40,221 nucleotides of DNA from Chromatiales bacterium USCg_Taylor (GTDB lineage Bacteria; Pseudomonadota; Gammaproteobacteria; JACCXJ01): positions 6,055 to 46,275 of the forward strand of contig MUGK01000003.1 of the NCBI GenBank assembly GCA_002007425.1, read 5' to 3'. The notes under the pieces were generated by a model. That model was given only the letters and a program-made list of their open reading frames with translations, was not told the origin of the DNA and did not search any database. Below are positions 1 to 9,868 of the stretch, one piece after another (the stretch's first letter is position 1; every line of letters starts with the position of its first letter). A program made the translations under genes and the position numbers.

Positions 1-1705
1 ATCGATCTGGGGCTGATAGTGCAGCGACAACTCTCTGCGCTCGAGCGCGCGCCGCAGATGGTTTTCCAGCAACAGCCTTTCATGGGCTTGGGCATTCATG
101 CGCGCATCAAAGAACTGATACTGCTCGCGGCCCTGGTCCTTTGCCTGGTAAAGGGCGGTATCCGCATGTTTGAGCAAGGTCTCCGCGTCCGTCCCATCCT
201 TCGGGAACAGGCTCACCCCGAGGCTCGTGGTCGCGTGCAACTCGTGTCCGAACACCGAGAACGGCACGGACATCGCGCCGAGGGCCTTAATCGCCACCTG
301 GGCGGCATCGCGCGCGGTGAGAACGTGGGGCAGTAGGATAACGAATTCATCGCCCCCGAGGCGCGCGACAGTGTCGCCCTCGCGCAGCACCGTACGCAGA
401 CGTGAGGCCACCTGGCGCAGCAACTCATCGCCGGCCGGGTGACCCAAGGTGTCGTTGATGGTCTTGAAGCGGTCGAGATCGAAGTAGAGCACCGCGGTCT
501 GGGCGCCATCGCGCTCCGCCTGGGCGAGTGCCTGCCCCAGCCGGTCGAGCAGTAACACCCGGTTCGGGAGTTCCGTTAACGCATCGTGGTAGGCGAGATG
601 ATGGATCTGTACCTCCCGTGAGCGTGCCTCTTCCTCGGCCCGCTTCCGCTCGGTGATGTCAAGGCAGCCTCCGATGAAGCCGGCCAGCGCGCCGTCGGGC
701 GAGAAGCGCGGCCCGCCGCTATCGAGTATCCACCGGTATGCCCCATCGCGCCCCTTGACCCGGTACTCCAACGTGAAGGGGACACGCGCCTGGAGCGCCT
801 TCTCGTAGCTCCGCCAGCAGCCGTCGACATCCTCGGGATGCACTTCTTGAGTCCAACCGTAGCCGATCTCCTGATCGAGCGTGCGGCCGGTGTAGTCGAG
901 CCAGCTCTTGTTGAACCACGTGCAGCGCCCCTCGGCGTCCACGACCCAGACCATGACCGGCAGGCTATCGGTTAGGGTGCGAAACCGCGGCTCGCTTTCA
1001 CGCAGCGCTGCTTCCGTACGGCAGCGCTCTCCTTGTTCCAGGGCCAGCGCGATGAGGTTCGCGATCGCGATGCTGAACAAGCGGTCCTCGGGCATCCAGG
1101 GCACGGGCGATCCCGTCCGCTCGTGGCAAAGCACCCCCTCGATGCGGCCATGCACATGCACGGGGATATCCATCATCGCCGTGATGCCGAGCGGCGTCAG
1201 GTAAGTGGCCGAGAACTCGCACGTGCGCGGATCGCCGTTGGCATCATCGGCGACGATGGCCTCGCTCTGCGCGAGCGCATGAAAATAAGCCGGGTAGAGC
1301 ACGGCCTGGAGCTCGGCGCCAGCGCTGTGCCGGTCGGGCCCCCGCTGGTAGAGATCGACACAGCGGATAGCCGTTCGATCTTCGCTGTACCGCCAGAGAC
1401 TGACGCGCTCGACCCCGAGCGAGCGCGCGGCGGTCTCGGTCAGTAATCGAAACACCTGCTCCAAGTCCTCACTCTGGAAGACCTGGCCTTTCGTAAGGTC
1501 GCTCAACGCCGCCTGCTGTTCCAGCAGGCGTTCGTGCCGGATGCGGAGGGCGGCCGTTTCACCATTCGCCGGATCCTCGCGTTCACCCCGTTTAAGCAGG
1601 CGGGCGCCAAGGCGCCGGAGCCTACTTACGATCGGTGCTATGCCGCCGCCTGGCCTGCGATACGTGTTCTGCAACCCGCGCTCCCGGACATGCCCAAGCT
1701 ATAGG
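1..1705 (-). CDS. GAF-PAS-GGDEF(-EAL) signalling protein, C-terminus cut by window edge; start codon uncertain
   Basis: Hand translation of the minus strand gives one open frame: [23 protein letters not shown] (GAF), [35 protein letters not shown]...[15 protein letters not shown] (PAS), [17 protein letters not shown]...[20 protein letters not shown] (GGDEF), ending [15 protein letters not shown] (start of EAL). The ORF track misses it because it runs off the window. Confidence 0.9.
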
Positions 1706-1807
1706 TTTAACCTTAAAGTATTATAGCGGTTGACCCAATAGGAAGCTTGTCGAATCGGCGGCGCCGGTACCGGCGCCGCGCAGTCTACAACAATCCTACA
1801 TCATCGA

Positions 1808-2491
1808 ATGACATCCACGCTCTCCACGATCGAACGCGCATCCATGATGCCCTATGCAGCTTCGCCCACGCTTGAAGCCCGCGATCTGTGTTGCCGCCGC
1901 GGGGATCGCCTGCTTCTCACCAGGCTCTCCTTTACGCTTGCGCGCGGGGAAATCTTGCAGATCACGGGCGCCAATGGCGTCGGCAAAACCACGCTATTGC
2001 GGGTCATCGCCAGCCTGATGCAACCGGAATCCGGGACGCTCCATTGGCGCGGCCAACTGCTGGAGAAGGTCCGCTCCGCCTATCTCCGAGATCTCAGCTA
2101 CGTTGGTCACGCGGATGGTGTGAAGGGCAGTTTGAGCGTCGCGGAAAACCTCACGCTCGCTTCCGCCTTGCACGGGGGCGGGATCCCCATCAACGCGGCC
2201 TTACAGCGTTTGGGCCTTGGCGATCTCGCGGATACGCTAACCCACCGGCTGTCCGCGGGCCAGCGCCGGCGCCTGGCCTTGGCGCGCTTGCTGGTCAACC
2301 AAGCCTGCCTGTGGCTTCTGGACGAACCCTTTACCGCCTTGGATAAACCTGCTATAAAAACGGTGGCCTCGATGCTGGAAGAGCACGCCGCGCGCGGCGG
2401 GCTGGTTATCTTCACGAGCCATCACTCCACCGATATCACAATCAGCCGCGCTTTGCACCTAGAGGATCAACGGGAATGGAACGGGGACTAG
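1808..2491 (+). CDS. ccmA: Heme exporter ATP-binding protein CcmA
   Basis: ABC ATPase with Walker A GANGVGKTT, signature LSAGQRRRLALARL, Walker B LWLLDEP; first gene of a ccm operon. Confidence 0.95.
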   Translation: MTSTLSTIERASMMPYAASPTLEARDLCCRRGDRLLLTRLSFTLARGEILQITGANGVGKTTLLRVIASLMQPESGTLHWRGQLLEKVRSAYLRDLSYVGHADGVKGSLSVAENLTLASALHGGGIPINAALQRLGLGDLADTLTHRLSAGQRRRLALARLLVNQACLWLLDEPFTALDKPAIKTVASMLEEHAARGGLVIFTSHHSTDITISRALHLEDQREWNGD

Positions 2492-3156
2492 TGCACGCTT
2501 GCGCCTGGATCGTCAAGCGCGATTTGCTATTGCTCTGGCGGCACCGCGCCGAGGCCGCCAATCCCGTTCTGTTCTTTTTTGTGATCGCGCTCATTTTTCC
2601 GCTCAGCCTGGGACCGGAACCCCAAATGCTCCAGTCCGTGGGCCCCGGCGTGATCTGGATCGCGGCCTTGCTCGCGACGCTCCTGTCCCTCGAAGCCGTC
2701 TTTCGCTCGGACCTCGAGGATGGGAGTCTCGAACAGTTGTTGCTGAGCCCGCATCCGCTGACGCTCCTGGTGATGGCCAAGATACTTTCGCATTGGCTGA
2801 CGGCCGGCTTGCCTTTATTGCTGCTCGCGCCGATCTTGGGACTGCAATTCGGGATCGCTGGGTACACGCTCGGCGTGTTGTTGCTTACGCTGATACTCGG
2901 CACGCCCGCGCTCAGCCTTATGGGCGCGATCGGGGTGGCGCTAACGGCGGGTTTGCGGGCGGCCGGGATCCTGGCGACCCTGCTGCTCTTACCCCTTTAT
3001 GTGCCAATCTTGATTTTCGCGACCGGTGCGACCGCCGCCGCGAACCGCGGCTTAGCCTGGGGGCCGCAACTTTATATGCTGGGCGCCCTGCTGATGCTCG
3101 CCATCACGCTGGCGCCGCTGGCCGCGGCCGCCGCGCTGCGGATCCGCAATAGCTGA
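2476..3156 (+). CDS. ccmB: Heme exporter permease CcmB
   Basis: Multi-TM protein with CcmB-like features (AVFRSDLEDGSLEQLLLSP); overlaps ccmA. Confidence 0.94.
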   Translation: MERGLVHACAWIVKRDLLLLWRHRAEAANPVLFFFVIALIFPLSLGPEPQMLQSVGPGVIWIAALLATLLSLEAVFRSDLEDGSLEQLLLSPHPLTLLVMAKILSHWLTAGLPLLLLAPILGLQFGIAGYTLGVLLLTLILGTPALSLMGAIGVALTAGLRAAGILATLLLLPLYVPILIFATGATAAANRGLAWGPQLYMLGALLMLAITLAPLAAAAALRIRNS

Positions 3157-3159
3157 AAT

Positions 3160-3888
3160 ATGCAGCAATTACTCGCTCCGAAAAACTTCTACCTCTGGTC
3201 CGGCCGGTGGCTGCGGCCCGTGGCCTGGGCCACCGGCTTATGTACACTCACGGGTCTCTATTGGGGCCTCGTCGTCGCGCCGCCCGATTATCAGCAAGGC
3301 GACAGCTACCGGATCATGTTCGTGCACGTCCCGAGCGCGTGGATGTCTCTGTTCGTTTATGCGGTTATGGCCGGCGCCGGGGCCGTGGCTTTGGTCTGGC
3401 GTATCAAAGTTGCCGAGGTCGTGGCTTCCGCCAGCGCACCCATCGGGGCGGCTTTTACCGCCTTGGCGTTGATGACCGGTTCGCTGTGGGGCAAGCCCAT
3501 GTGGGGCACGTGGTGGGTTTGGGATGCGCGGCTTACCTCGGAATTATTGCTGTTGTTCTTATACCTCGGCTATATGGCCTTGGAGCAGGCCATCGAGGAT
3601 CGCAGGACCGCGACTCGGGCCGCCGCGGTGCTGGCGCTCGTGGGCGCCGTCGATCTGCCGATCATTCACTATTCCGTCGAGTGGTGGCACACCTTGCACC
3701 AAGCACCGACGGTCACGCGCTTCGGCGCGCCCGCGATCCATGGCTCCATGCTCGCGCCCTTGCTCGTCATGGCGCTCGCTTTCTTCGGCTATTATGTGAG
3801 TTTGCTGCTCGTGCGCGCGCGCTGCGAATTGCTCGAACGCGAGCGGACCAACCCCTGGGTAGGCGAAGTGTGTCGGGGAATACCGTGA
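3160..3888 (+). CDS. ccmC: Heme exporter protein CcmC
   Basis: Contains MFVHVPSAWMS and GKPMWGTWWVWDARLTSELLL, the WWD-type motif of CcmC. Confidence 0.96.
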   Translation: MQQLLAPKNFYLWSGRWLRPVAWATGLCTLTGLYWGLVVAPPDYQQGDSYRIMFVHVPSAWMSLFVYAVMAGAGAVALVWRIKVAEVVASASAPIGAAFTALALMTGSLWGKPMWGTWWVWDARLTSELLLLFLYLGYMALEQAIEDRRTATRAAAVLALVGAVDLPIIHYSVEWWHTLHQAPTVTRFGAPAIHGSMLAPLLVMALAFFGYYVSLLLVRARCELLERERTNPWVGEVCRGIP

Positions 3889-4085
3889 GCGAATTCTTTT
3901 CGATGGGCGGCTCCGGGTTCTATGTGTGGTCCGCATATGGCGTCGCGGCCGTCGTTATGCTCGGACTCTTGGGGAGCTCCCTGGCCTGGCACCGGCGGCT
4001 GACAGGACAACTCCGGAATAAATCACGGCGCTCGGCATCCGCGCCGCCCGTCGCGCTCGATAAAACCGGCGGGGATTGGCCATGA
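3885..4085 (+). CDS. ccmD: Heme exporter protein CcmD
   Basis: GTG start overlapping the ccmC stop; MSEFFSMGGSGFYVWSAYGVAAVVMLGLLGSSLAWHRRL..., a small single-TM protein in the expected position (67 codons including stop). Confidence 0.88.
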   Translation: MSEFFSMGGSGFYVWSAYGVAAVVMLGLLGSSLAWHRRLTGQLRNKSRRSASAPPVALDKTGGDWP

Positions 4086-4516
4086 CGCCGCGCAGGCAGA
4101 GGATCATCGCGATCACCCTGATCTTGGCGGGCGTCTCCGCCGCGGCGGCCTTGGGTCTCACCGCACTGAGCAGCAACATCTTGTTCTTCTATACACCGAC
4201 GCAATTGCTCTCCGGCGAAGTGCCTCCGGCCGCGGCGATCCGCCTCGGCGGGCTCGTGACCAAGGGCAGCGTGAAGCGGACACCCGATAGCCTCAAGATA
4301 AGCTTCGATTTAACGGACCAGCAACATACGGTCAGGGTACGTTACGAGGGGCTGCTGCCCGATCTGTTCAGGGAAGGCCAAGGCATCGTGGCGCAGGGGC
4401 GTCTAGCAGCGGACCGAGTCTTCAACGCAAACGAGGTGCTCGCCAAACACGACGAAAACTACATGCCGCCCGAGCTGGCCGCGCACCTGCCCAAAGTCAA
4501 GGATACTGCGCCGTGA
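4082..4516 (+). CDS. ccmE: Cytochrome c maturation heme chaperone CcmE
   Basis: MTPRRQRIIAITLILAGVSAA...LSSNILFFYTPTQLL, and C-terminal VLAKHDENYMPPE containing the heme-binding His/Tyr region. Confidence 0.96.
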   Translation: MTPRRQRIIAITLILAGVSAAAALGLTALSSNILFFYTPTQLLSGEVPPAAAIRLGGLVTKGSVKRTPDSLKISFDLTDQQHTVRVRYEGLLPDLFREGQGIVAQGRLAADRVFNANEVLAKHDENYMPPELAAHLPKVKDTAP

Positions 4517-6489
4517 TTCCGGAGCTCGGTCATTTTGCCTTGATCCTGGCCTTGGTCATCGCCACCCTGCAATTCGCCTTGCCGCTCGCCGGCGCCCAGC
4601 TCGTCCGGGTGCGCTGGATGGCCCTGGCGCGCCCTGCCGCGGGGGCCCAGTGCTTGTTTTCGGCCCTGGCCTTCGGGTGTCTGATCGCGAGCTTTATCGG
4701 CAATGATTTCTCCGTCGTCTACGTCGCCAATAACTCCAACACGGAGCTTCCTCTGCCCTACCGCATCGCCGCGGTCTGGGGCGCCCACGAGGGTTCTCTA
4801 TTGCTCTGGAGCCTGATCTTGAGCGTTTGGATGGTCGCCGTCGCGCGCTTCAGCCACGCCATGCCGCTCGCCTTCGTGGCCCGTGTCCTGGCGGTCATGG
4901 GGATCATCAACGTGGGGTTCCTATCGTTCATGATCTTGACCTCCAATCCCTTCGCGCGCCAGTTCCCCGCCGCCGCCGAGGGCCGCGATCTCAACCCGCT
5001 GTTGCAGGACCCGGGTCTGGTGATGCATCCGCCTATGCTATACATGGGTTATGTGGGGTTCTCGGTCGCCTTCAGCTTCGCCATCGCGGCTTTGATCGGC
5101 GGGCGGCTCGACGCGCCCTGGGCCCGATGGTCGCGTCCGTGGACGCTCATGGCCTGGATCTTTCTGACGGTCGGCATCGCGCTCGGGAGTTGGTGGGCTT
5201 ACTATGAGCTCGGATGGGGAGGATGGTGGTTCTGGGATCCGGTCGAAAACGCCTCCTTCATGCCCTGGCTCCTCGGCACGGCGTTGATTCATTCGCTCGC
5301 CGTCACCGATAAACGCGATGCCTTTAAGCGCTGGACTTGTCTCTTGGCGATCTGCGCCTTTTCATTGAGCCTGCTCGGAACGTTTCTGGTGCGCTCCGGC
5401 GTATTGACCTCGGTGCACGCCTTCGCCACCGATCCCGAGCGCGGTGTTTACATCCTCGGTATCTTAGTACTTACCGTGGGGGGATCGCTGTTACTGTACG
5501 CCGTCCGCGCCCCGCGCATCGTCGATACCGGACGCTTCAACCCGTTCTCGCGCGAGGGCCTTCTGCTCATCAATAATTGCGTGCTTCTGGTCGCGGCGGC
5601 CGCGGTATTATTAGGCACCCTGTACCCATTGGCGCTCGACGCCCTCGGGCTCGGGAAGATCTCGGTCGGACCTCCGTACTTCAATACGGTCTTCGTGCCG
5701 CTGATGCTGCTCTTGGGGCTGGCGCTCGGACTGGGTCCGCTGACGCGCTGGAAAAGCCACGGCGGGCGTGAGCTTGCGAATCGGTTGCGGCCCGTAGCCT
5801 TCGCCTGCGCCACCGCCGCAATGAGCGCCGCTATCGTGCTTGGCCAAGGAAAGATGATCTTCACATTTCTCGGTCTCTTCGTGGCGACCTGGGTCCTGCT
5901 GAGCACCGCGCTCGCGGTACGCGAGCGCTGGGCCCATCAGCACACCCTGAAAGGGATGATGCGCGCGCTATCACCGGGGTTTTCGGGCATGGCCTTAGCT
6001 CACCTCGGCTTCGCGCTCACGCTGGTGGGGGTAACGGTGACCTCGCTCTATGGGGCCGAGCGGGATGTGAAGCTTGCCATCGGGGAGACGGCCGAGCTCG
6101 GCGGATACCGTTTTCGCATGGAGCGCCTGCGGAGCGTGGCCGGCCCGAATTACGACGCGACCGAGGCTAGGATCGTCGCCCTACGCGAGGAGGTAGTGGT
6201 CGCGGAGCTTTATCCGCAGAAAAGGATCTATCGCGTGCAAACCAGCCCGATGACCGAAGCCGCCATTGATGCCGGATTCACCCGCGATCTCTATGTCGCC
6301 TTGGGCGAGCCAGTCGGTAAAGAGGCTTGGAGCGTGCGCCTACAGGTAAAGCCTTGCGTGCGTTGGATCTGGTTGGGCGCAATGGTCATGGCGCTCGGGG
6401 GGATCCTGGCCGCGAGCGATCGGCGCTACCGCTTTGGTCTGCGGCCTGCTCCCGTTCGGCTGGACGGCGCCACGGATCCGGCGGCCTGA
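4513..6489 (+). CDS. ccmF: Heme lyase CcmF
   Basis: MIPELGHFALILAL..., WGAHEGSLLLW, GWGGWWFWDPVENASFMPWL motifs. Confidence 0.97.
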   Translation: MIPELGHFALILALVIATLQFALPLAGAQLVRVRWMALARPAAGAQCLFSALAFGCLIASFIGNDFSVVYVANNSNTELPLPYRIAAVWGAHEGSLLLWSLILSVWMVAVARFSHAMPLAFVARVLAVMGIINVGFLSFMILTSNPFARQFPAAAEGRDLNPLLQDPGLVMHPPMLYMGYVGFSVAFSFAIAALIGGRLDAPWARWSRPWTLMAWIFLTVGIALGSWWAYYELGWGGWWFWDPVENASFMPWLLGTALIHSLAVTDKRDAFKRWTCLLAICAFSLSLLGTFLVRSGVLTSVHAFATDPERGVYILGILVLTVGGSLLLYAVRAPRIVDTGRFNPFSREGLLLINNCVLLVAAAAVLLGTLYPLALDALGLGKISVGPPYFNTVFVPLMLLLGLALGLGPLTRWKSHGGRELANRLRPVAFACATAAMSAAIVLGQGKMIFTFLGLFVATWVLLSTALAVRERWAHQHTLKGMMRALSPGFSGMALAHLGFALTLVGVTVTSLYGAERDVKLAIGETAELGGYRFRMERLRSVAGPNYDATEARIVALREEVVVAELYPQKRIYRVQTSPMTEAAIDAGFTRDLYVALGEPVGKEAWSVRLQVKPCVRWIWLGAMVMALGGILAASDRRYRFGLRPAPVRLDGATDPAA

Positions 6490-6702
6490 GAGGTTGTGAA
6501 AAGATCGTCGCGAGCGAAGAGAGGTCGCGTTCCGCCGGAGCGCAGGACCGTTTCGTCGGGAGCGAAACGGCGTGCAAGCCCCGCAGGGGCGAGTCCCAAG
6601 GATGGGACGAGCAACCGGAGTGTATGTTGAAATACATGAGGATTCCGAGCACCGCCGGAACGCGAGATCCCGAGCGCAGCAGATTTTTTCACAGGCTCTG
6701 GG
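6486..6702. repeat. MITE-like inverted-repeat element, copy A
   Basis: Left end CTGAGAGGTTGTGAAAAGATCGTCGCGAGCG and right end CGCAGCAGATTTTTTCACAGGCTCTGGG are imperfect inverted repeats and match the ends of copy C. Interior has short hairpins CGTTTCG/CGAAACG, GCCCC/GGGGC, GTCCC/GGGAC and TGTAT/ATACA. Confidence 0.75.
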
Positions 6703-7250
6703 CCGTGGTGCGTTACTTGCTACCGTTGACGGCCCTTATTCTGTTAGTGGCCCTCCTCACCGCGGGTCTACAGCGCGATCCGAGGCTCGTCCCCTCCCCG
6801 TTTATCGATAACCCCGCGCCCGGATTCGATCTCCCGCAATTGCGCGATCCGGCGAGGCGCATCAACACCCAAGACTTAAAAGGCACGGCCACCTTGGTCA
6901 ACGTGTGGGCGAGCTGGTGCGCGGCCTGCCGCGATGAGCACTCACTGCTCCTCGATCTGGCGCGCACGAGCGGACTGCGGATCATCGGCTTGAACTACAA
7001 GGATGAGCGTGAACAAGCGCTCGCCTGGCTGCAGCGCTTGGGCGATCCGTATGAGACGATTGCCTATGACGGCGACGGGCGGGCCGCGATCGAGTGGGGC
7101 GTCTACGGCGTTCCGGAAAGCTTCCTGGTCGATGCCGGCGGCGTCATCCGCTTAAAGCACGTGGGACCGCTGACCCCCGAGGTGGTCGAGTCGGAACTGC
7201 TGCCGCGGCTGCGGGAGACCGACCCACGCCCCGCGAACGGCGCCGAATAA
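6624..7250 (+). CDS. ccmG: Thiol:disulfide interchange protein CcmG/DsbE; start codon uncertain (6624, 6636, 6705 or 6708)
   Basis: Thioredoxin-like with WASWCAACRDEH, N-terminal TM, ccm operon position. The upstream part of the ORF lies inside element A. Confidence 0.93.
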   Translation: MLKYMRIPSTAGTRDPERSRFFHRLWAVVRYLLPLTALILLVALLTAGLQRDPRLVPSPFIDNPAPGFDLPQLRDPARRINTQDLKGTATLVNVWASWCAACRDEHSLLLDLARTSGLRIIGLNYKDEREQALAWLQRLGDPYETIAYDGDGRAAIEWGVYGVPESFLVDAGGVIRLKHVGPLTPEVVESELLPRLRETDPRPANGAE

Positions 7251-7253
7251 TCT

Positions 7254-7715
7254 ATGCGTTGGCTCCTGGTGTTGACTTTAACCTGTTCGTTTGCCGCGGC
7301 GGCCGCCGATCCGGCCGTCTTCGAGTTCAGCGATCCCACGCTGGCGCAACGCTTCCAAGAGATCACCGGCGAGCTTAGGTGCTTGGTGTGCCAGAATCAA
7401 TCGCTCGCCGATTCTCACGCCGAGCTCGCCGGCGATCTGCGCCGCGAGATCTTCGCGATGATGCAAGCAGGCCGAACCGATCGGGAGATCATCGACTTCA
7501 TGGTAAAACGCTACGGTGAGTTCGTCCTTTATCGGCCTCCCATCACGCTTAAGACCCTGGCGCTTTGGTTCGGCCCCGCGGTGATTTTATGCGTCGGGAT
7601 TTTGTTCCTGTGGCGCACCGTGCGAAGACGCCGTCGCAGCGAGCCCGTCGCGCTCGCACCCGCTGAACGCGAGCGCGTCGCCAGGTTGCTCGGAACGAAG
7701 GACTTCCGCCGCTAG
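7254..7715 (+). CDS. ccmH: Cytochrome c maturation protein CcmH
   Basis: LRCLVCQNQSLADSHAELAGDLRREI, the CcmH/CycL heme-handling motif. Confidence 0.96.
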   Translation: MRWLLVLTLTCSFAAAAADPAVFEFSDPTLAQRFQEITGELRCLVCQNQSLADSHAELAGDLRREIFAMMQAGRTDREIIDFMVKRYGEFVLYRPPITLKTLALWFGPAVILCVGILFLWRTVRRRRRSEPVALAPAERERVARLLGTKDFRR

Positions 7716-7765
7716 CGGCCCGTGCGATCCTTTCGAGTGCCTTCCACTTCACGCGCCAACGGCCG

Positions 7766-8983
7766 GTGATCGTATTCTGGGGATTGGCGGCCGCGATGGT
7801 CACCGTGGCATTGGGCTTGATATTGGCGCCGCTAGTGCGGCGGGGCGAGTTGCCCGGCCGTGATCCGCAGGAAGCGGCGCTCTCGGTTTACCGCCAACGC
7901 TTCCAGGAGTTAAGCGACGATCTCGGCCGCGGATCGCTGACCCAAGCGCAGTTCGAGGAGGCCCGGGAAGAACTTGAGACGGCCCTCGCCGGGGACCTGC
8001 CCACGGAGACAGTCCCGCCGCACACACGGGAACTTCCGCGTAATTGGCGCACCGCCCTGGCAGTTTCCATCGCGGTGCCGATCCTCTCGGCCGGCGGCTA
8101 TCTGTGGCTCGGCGCTACCGAAGAGCTTGGCACGGCGATGCGCCAGACCGAGGACGAGGCAAACCGCCGCCAACATCTCCAAGAAGCGATCGCAACGCTC
8201 GAGTCGCGGCTTAGCGCCGACCCCGATCTGGGGGAGGGCTGGCTGTTGCTCGGGCGTACCTATCTGGCGCTCACCGAACCCGTGAAGGCAACGGCGGCGT
8301 TCGCCCAGGCGCACCGGCTTCTCGGTGACAATCCCGACCTGCTCATCGACTATGCGCGCGCGGTTGCGATGTCGCACGGCGGCCGGCTGGACGGCCAAGC
8401 TGCCGAATTGATCGAACGCGCGCTCAAGCTCGCCCCCGAACACCCGGGAGCACTGTGGCTGGCGGCGGCGGAGAGCATCAACCGCGACGCTAAAGCCGAT
8501 GCGCGCGGCTATTTGCAGCGCCTCGCGCAGCAGTTACCTGCGGGGAGCGAGCAGGAGCGCCTGGTGCGCGTGCAGCTCGAGCAACTAGGCGAAGACGGCG
8601 CCGGATCCACCCCGGGCGCAAAAGACGCGGTGCGGCTCGAAGTCCAGGTGACACTGGACCAATCCTTGACAGAACGGATTGGTCCTGACACGACAGTCTT
8701 CGTGTTCGCCCGTGCAGCCCGTGGCCCCCGAATGCCTTTAGCCATCGCGCGCGTCCGGGCTCGGGACCTGCCCGCGACCGTCGTGCTTGACGACTCGCAG
8801 GCCATGACTTCCGAGCTTAAGCTATCGAATTTCGATGCAGTCGTGGTCGGCGCGCGCGCCTCACTCTCGGGCGAAGCACGCGCCCAGAGCGGCGATCTCG
8901 AGGGATACACGCCGAATGCCATCTCGCTCACGGAACGCCCGAGCGCACCGATCGCTGTGACTATTGACCGCATCGTGCCTTAA
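7766..8983 (+). CDS. ccmI: Cytochrome c biogenesis factor CcmI (TPR)
   Basis: N-terminal TM, VYRQRFQELSDDLGRGSLTQAQFEEAREELE motif, TPR region GEGWLLLGRTYLAL; last gene of the ccm operon. Confidence 0.92.
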   Translation: MIVFWGLAAAMVTVALGLILAPLVRRGELPGRDPQEAALSVYRQRFQELSDDLGRGSLTQAQFEEAREELETALAGDLPTETVPPHTRELPRNWRTALAVSIAVPILSAGGYLWLGATEELGTAMRQTEDEANRRQHLQEAIATLESRLSADPDLGEGWLLLGRTYLALTEPVKATAAFAQAHRLLGDNPDLLIDYARAVAMSHGGRLDGQAAELIERALKLAPEHPGALWLAAAESINRDAKADARGYLQRLAQQLPAGSEQERLVRVQLEQLGEDGAGSTPGAKDAVRLEVQVTLDQSLTERIGPDTTVFVFARAARGPRMPLAIARVRARDLPATVVLDDSQAMTSELKLSNFDAVVVGARASLSGEARAQSGDLEGYTPNAISLTERPSAPIAVTIDRIVP

Positions 8984-9252
8984 AAAAGCATCTTTTGACT
9001 ACTATGACAACGGGGCGCGGACCCGCCCGTGATCGGCGGGAAAAACGCCACTTCGTCTCCGTCATGGACCGGCGCCGCGAGAGTCGCATAGTCCTGGTTA
9101 ACGGCGATCAGAATATTCGCGGGTAGTGGCAAACCGTGGCTCACGCGCGTCCAGACATCTTGGACCGTGATGCCCGGCGCGGCCTGCACGCGATCTTCAC
9201 TGCGCCCGAGGCGTTCCCTCAGGCTCGCGAAGAATTTGACTGTGATCGGCAC
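8980..9252 (-). CDS. moaD: Molybdopterin synthase sulfur carrier subunit MoaD, with extension after the GG tail
   Basis: MPITVKFFASLRERLGR...ILIAVNQDYA...DGDEVAFFPPITGG followed by SAPRCHSSQKMLF; divergent from moaC. Confidence 0.88.
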   Translation of the reverse strand: MPITVKFFASLRERLGRSEDRVQAAPGITVQDVWTRVSHGLPLPANILIAVNQDYATLAAPVHDGDEVAFFPPITGGSAPRCHSSQKMLF

Positions 9253-9381
9253 CTATGCTCTCCGTCTTGTGACTGGCACCACGCTGACCGAATCCCATGA
9301 TTTCCAACCACATGCTCGTGATGACGGCTTCCTCAACGGCCGCGTTAACAGTATAGTACGGACAGCCCTTGATTAAGCACC

Positions 9382-9855
9382 ATGTCGAAACTCTCGCATT
9401 TTAATCGCCACGGGGAAGCCCAGATGGTGGACATCGCGGCTAAGGCGGTGACCCACCGGATCGCCATCGCCGAAGGGACCATCGCGATGAATCGGGAAAC
9501 GCTGACGATGGTTCAGGACGGCCTCCACAAGAAAGGGGACGTGCTCGGCATCGCAAGAATCGCCGGGATCATGGCGGCTAAAAAAACCGCCGATCTGATC
9601 CCGCTCTGCCACCCGCTTCCCCTGACACACATCGAAATCAGTTTTTTCCTTGATGCCAAGGCAAGCGCGGCGAGGTGCGAGTCGAAGGTAGAAACGAGCG
9701 CCCAGACCGGCGTTGAGATGGAGGCGTTGACGGCCGTCCAAGTGGCGTTGCTGACCGTCTATGACATGTGCAAATCCGTGGACCGCGGCATGAGCATCTC
9801 GGGCGTACGCCTACTTGAAAAAATGGGCGGCAAGTCGGGACACTGGCGCCGCTAA
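9382..9855 (+). CDS. moaC: Cyclic pyranopterin monophosphate synthase MoaC
   Basis: [59 protein letters not shown] motifs. Confidence 0.97.
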   Translation: MSKLSHFNRHGEAQMVDIAAKAVTHRIAIAEGTIAMNRETLTMVQDGLHKKGDVLGIARIAGIMAAKKTADLIPLCHPLPLTHIEISFFLDAKASAARCESKVETSAQTGVEMEALTAVQVALLTVYDMCKSVDRGMSISGVRLLEKMGGKSGHWRR

Positions 9856-9868
9856 CTTGCCAACATAG

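Noticed and set aside
19-1446. Plus-strand ORFs such as 19..336, 908..1204 and 1033..1446
   Set aside because: They are antisense to a clear GAF-PAS-GGDEF frame on the minus strand and have no recognisable domains.
3207-4085. 292-aa plus-strand ORF overlapping ccmC
   Set aside because: Only its last 67 codons (CcmD) make sense; the rest is a shifted frame of ccmC in GC-rich DNA.
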